Shown here piece by piece: positions 24,399-25,326 of a stretch of DNA of 25,326 bases. Each line of letters starts with the position of its first letter. Within the stretch, counting starts at the first letter, position 1. The DNA is taken from the NCBI GenBank assembly GCA_025936205.1, contig JAICTU010000061.1:1-25326 (forward strand), in the 5' to 3' direction. Below the pieces are notes generated by a model that was not told the DNA's origin, ran no database searches, and saw nothing but the letters and a program-made list of their open reading frames with translations. This DNA comes from Polyangiaceae bacterium. Lineage in GTDB: Bacteria; Myxococcota; Polyangia; Polyangiales; Polyangiaceae. The position numbers were made by a program, and so were the translations under genes.

Positions 24399-25326
24399 TC
24401 AGAACGACGGCTTCTCGAGCAGCATTTGGGTCGTATCCAGCGTGGCTGCGCCTGGCGCTGTGCTCTTGGCCTCGGGAGAGGCCGCTTCTGCCGGCTTCTT
24501 CAGCGCGGCGGAGACGGCGGCAGTGGCAGCGCTGGCGGGTGCGTGCGTCGCAACGCTGGCGGTGTTCGTCGGCGCAGCGCTGCGCGGCGCGCTCGGGCCC
24601 GCACTGGGGACAGCTGCATTCGGTACAACACTGCCGACCGGAGCGCTCGGGTGCGGAGCCGCGGGCTTGGGCGCCGGCGAGCGCAGCGCGGGCAGGGGCT
24701 CGGCGGGCGGCGCCGCCGACGCAGGCTCGAGCGCAGCTGCTGCCGCGGCCAGCGCCTGCTCGGTGGGGGTGGGCGCCGCCGGCTTGGTCTGAAGCACGAA
24801 GCTCTGCGACTCGACCGGGCGATAGGGCTCGCTCGGGCTCAGGTTCGGCAGTACGAACGCGGCCAGCCCCACGCATGCGGCGAGCGCGAGCAAGATACCG
24901 CCGCCGCGGCGCGTCTTGCGGCGCAGTGCGCGTGCATCGGCCTCGTTCCACGGCAGCTGCTCGCTGCCGTCAGCGAGCACCGGGCCGCGATAGGGCGCGA
25001 GGTTCTCACCGCGCGCCACGCGCAGCGCGTACTGCTGGAACTCCTCGGACAGCGGCATCCCGCGCCAGCTCAGCGGCACCAGCGAGGACTCTTCCGTCAC
25101 GGGCTTGGACAGCACGATCTGGTTGCCGGTGGGCGGCGGCGTCTCCCACAGAAAGTTCTCGTCGTTCATGCGCGCGAGCCGCGCTTCCGTCAGCTGCTCG
25201 AGCGACGGCACGTGCGGCCCGCCCGCCAGCGCCAGCGCCAGCGCGTGCTGCGCTGCGGGGCTACTGGCTGCGGGGCTACTGGCTGCGGGGCTACTGGCTG
25301 CAGGGCTACTGGCTGCAGGGCTACTG
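24399..25326 (-). CDS. Single-pass membrane protein with Ala/Pro-rich periplasmic tail, unknown function (N-terminus probably outside window)
   Basis: The stop is at 24399-24401. From GTG 25211 the protein would be 270 aa; ATG 25169 (MNDENFLWETPPPTG) is another possible start. Neither has a convincing ribosome-binding site, and the frame stays open to the window edge, reading through in-frame ASSPA repeats and then QHALALALAGGPHVPSLEQL. Known layout: an N-terminal soluble part containing LSEEFQQYALRVARGENLAPY, then basic residues (RRKTRRGGG) and one transmembrane helix (about 104-123 of the GTG form, ILLALAACVGLAAFVLP), then a long Ala/Pro/Ser-rich tail ending in DTTQMLLEKPSF. The basic flank before the helix suggests a cytoplasmic N-terminus. 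The layout resembles anti-sigma-like or TonB-like membrane proteins, but I recognise no domain and assign no function. Confidence 0.6.
   Translation of the reverse strand, partial: SSPAASSPAASSPAASSPAASSPAAQHALALALAGGPHVPSLEQLTEARLARMNDENFLWETPPPTGNQIVLSKPVTEESSLVPLSWRGMPLSEEFQQYALRVARGENLAPYRGPVLADGSEQLPWNEADARALRRKTRRGGGILLALAACVGLAAFVLPNLSPSEPYRPVESQSFVLQTKPAAPTPTEQALAAAAAALEPASAAPPAEPLPALRSPAPKPAAPHPSAPVGSVVPNAAVPSAGPSAPRSAAPTNTASVATHAPASAATAAVSAALKKPAEAASPEAKSTAPGAATLDTTQMLLEKPSF
25252..25326. repeat. 15-bp tandem repeat, five copies running to the window edge
   Basis: Unit GCTGCGGGGCTACTG repeated five times without spacing (25252-25326); copies four and five carry A for G at unit position 6. 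Read on the minus strand in frame with the last gene, each unit encodes Ala-Ser-Ser-Pro-Ala, and the only variation (CCC to CCT) is synonymous. The array may continue past the window. Confidence 0.9.

Overview
The window is very GC-rich and almost fully coding. I see no rRNA, tRNA, CRISPR array, integrase or insertion sequence. The gene content points to a myxobacterium-like member of Myxococcota (Polyangiales-like). Signs of this are a two-Kazal-domain lipoprotein, a Ser/Thr kinase-like protein beside an FHA protein, a Cys-rich/ferritin-like family seen in such genomes (here only as wreckage), and Ala/Pro-rich membrane proteins. The taxonomic call is inference.

Layout. 1-294: 3' end of a TruC-type pseudouridine synthase. 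297-1502 (-): secreted or lipoprotein with two Kazal domains. 1743-2927: glycerate 2-kinase. 3202-5291: two-gene operon of an NDH-2-like FAD oxidoreductase and an ECF41-type sigma factor with its C-terminal SnoaL-like regulatory domain; the ATGA overlap and the oxidoreductase partner are typical of that sigma group. 5298-6266 (-): a Ser/Thr kinase fold that has lost its catalytic residues (pseudokinase). 6735-7271: FHA-domain protein.

7341-16734 is the centrepiece: five tightly packed same-strand genes of the predicted ATP-grasp amidoligase / alpha-E / transglutaminase system. Set A is a stand-alone circularly permuted ATP-grasp, a stand-alone alpha-E protein and a transglutaminase-DUF2126 fusion. 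Set B is a single-chain ATP-grasp/alpha-E fusion and a stand-alone transglutaminase. The set A ATP-grasp keeps its glycine-rich loop and acidic residues. The set B ATP-grasp has replaced several of them, which suggests a catalytic/non-catalytic pairing or a changed substrate. The chemistry of this system is not established. By family logic it would build or attach amide-linked peptides (ATP-grasp) and cut or transfer them (transglutaminase-like cysteine protease fold). The proteasome-like NTN hydrolase that can accompany such loci is not in the window.

16735-17827 holds no intact gene, only two decayed copies of a Cys-rich/ferritin-like protein. 17828-18466 is a membrane-anchored SRPBCC protein. 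18472-23105 (-) is a complete four-gene MacAB-TolC-like efflux operon (adaptor, ATPase, permease, outer-membrane factor) with overlapping junctions and a perfect 12-bp palindrome just upstream. 23313-24341 is dihydroorotase (pyrC). 24399 to the window edge (-) is a one-TM Ala/Pro-rich protein of unknown function whose frame stays open through a 15-bp tandem repeat (ASSPA units), so its true N-terminus is probably outside the window.
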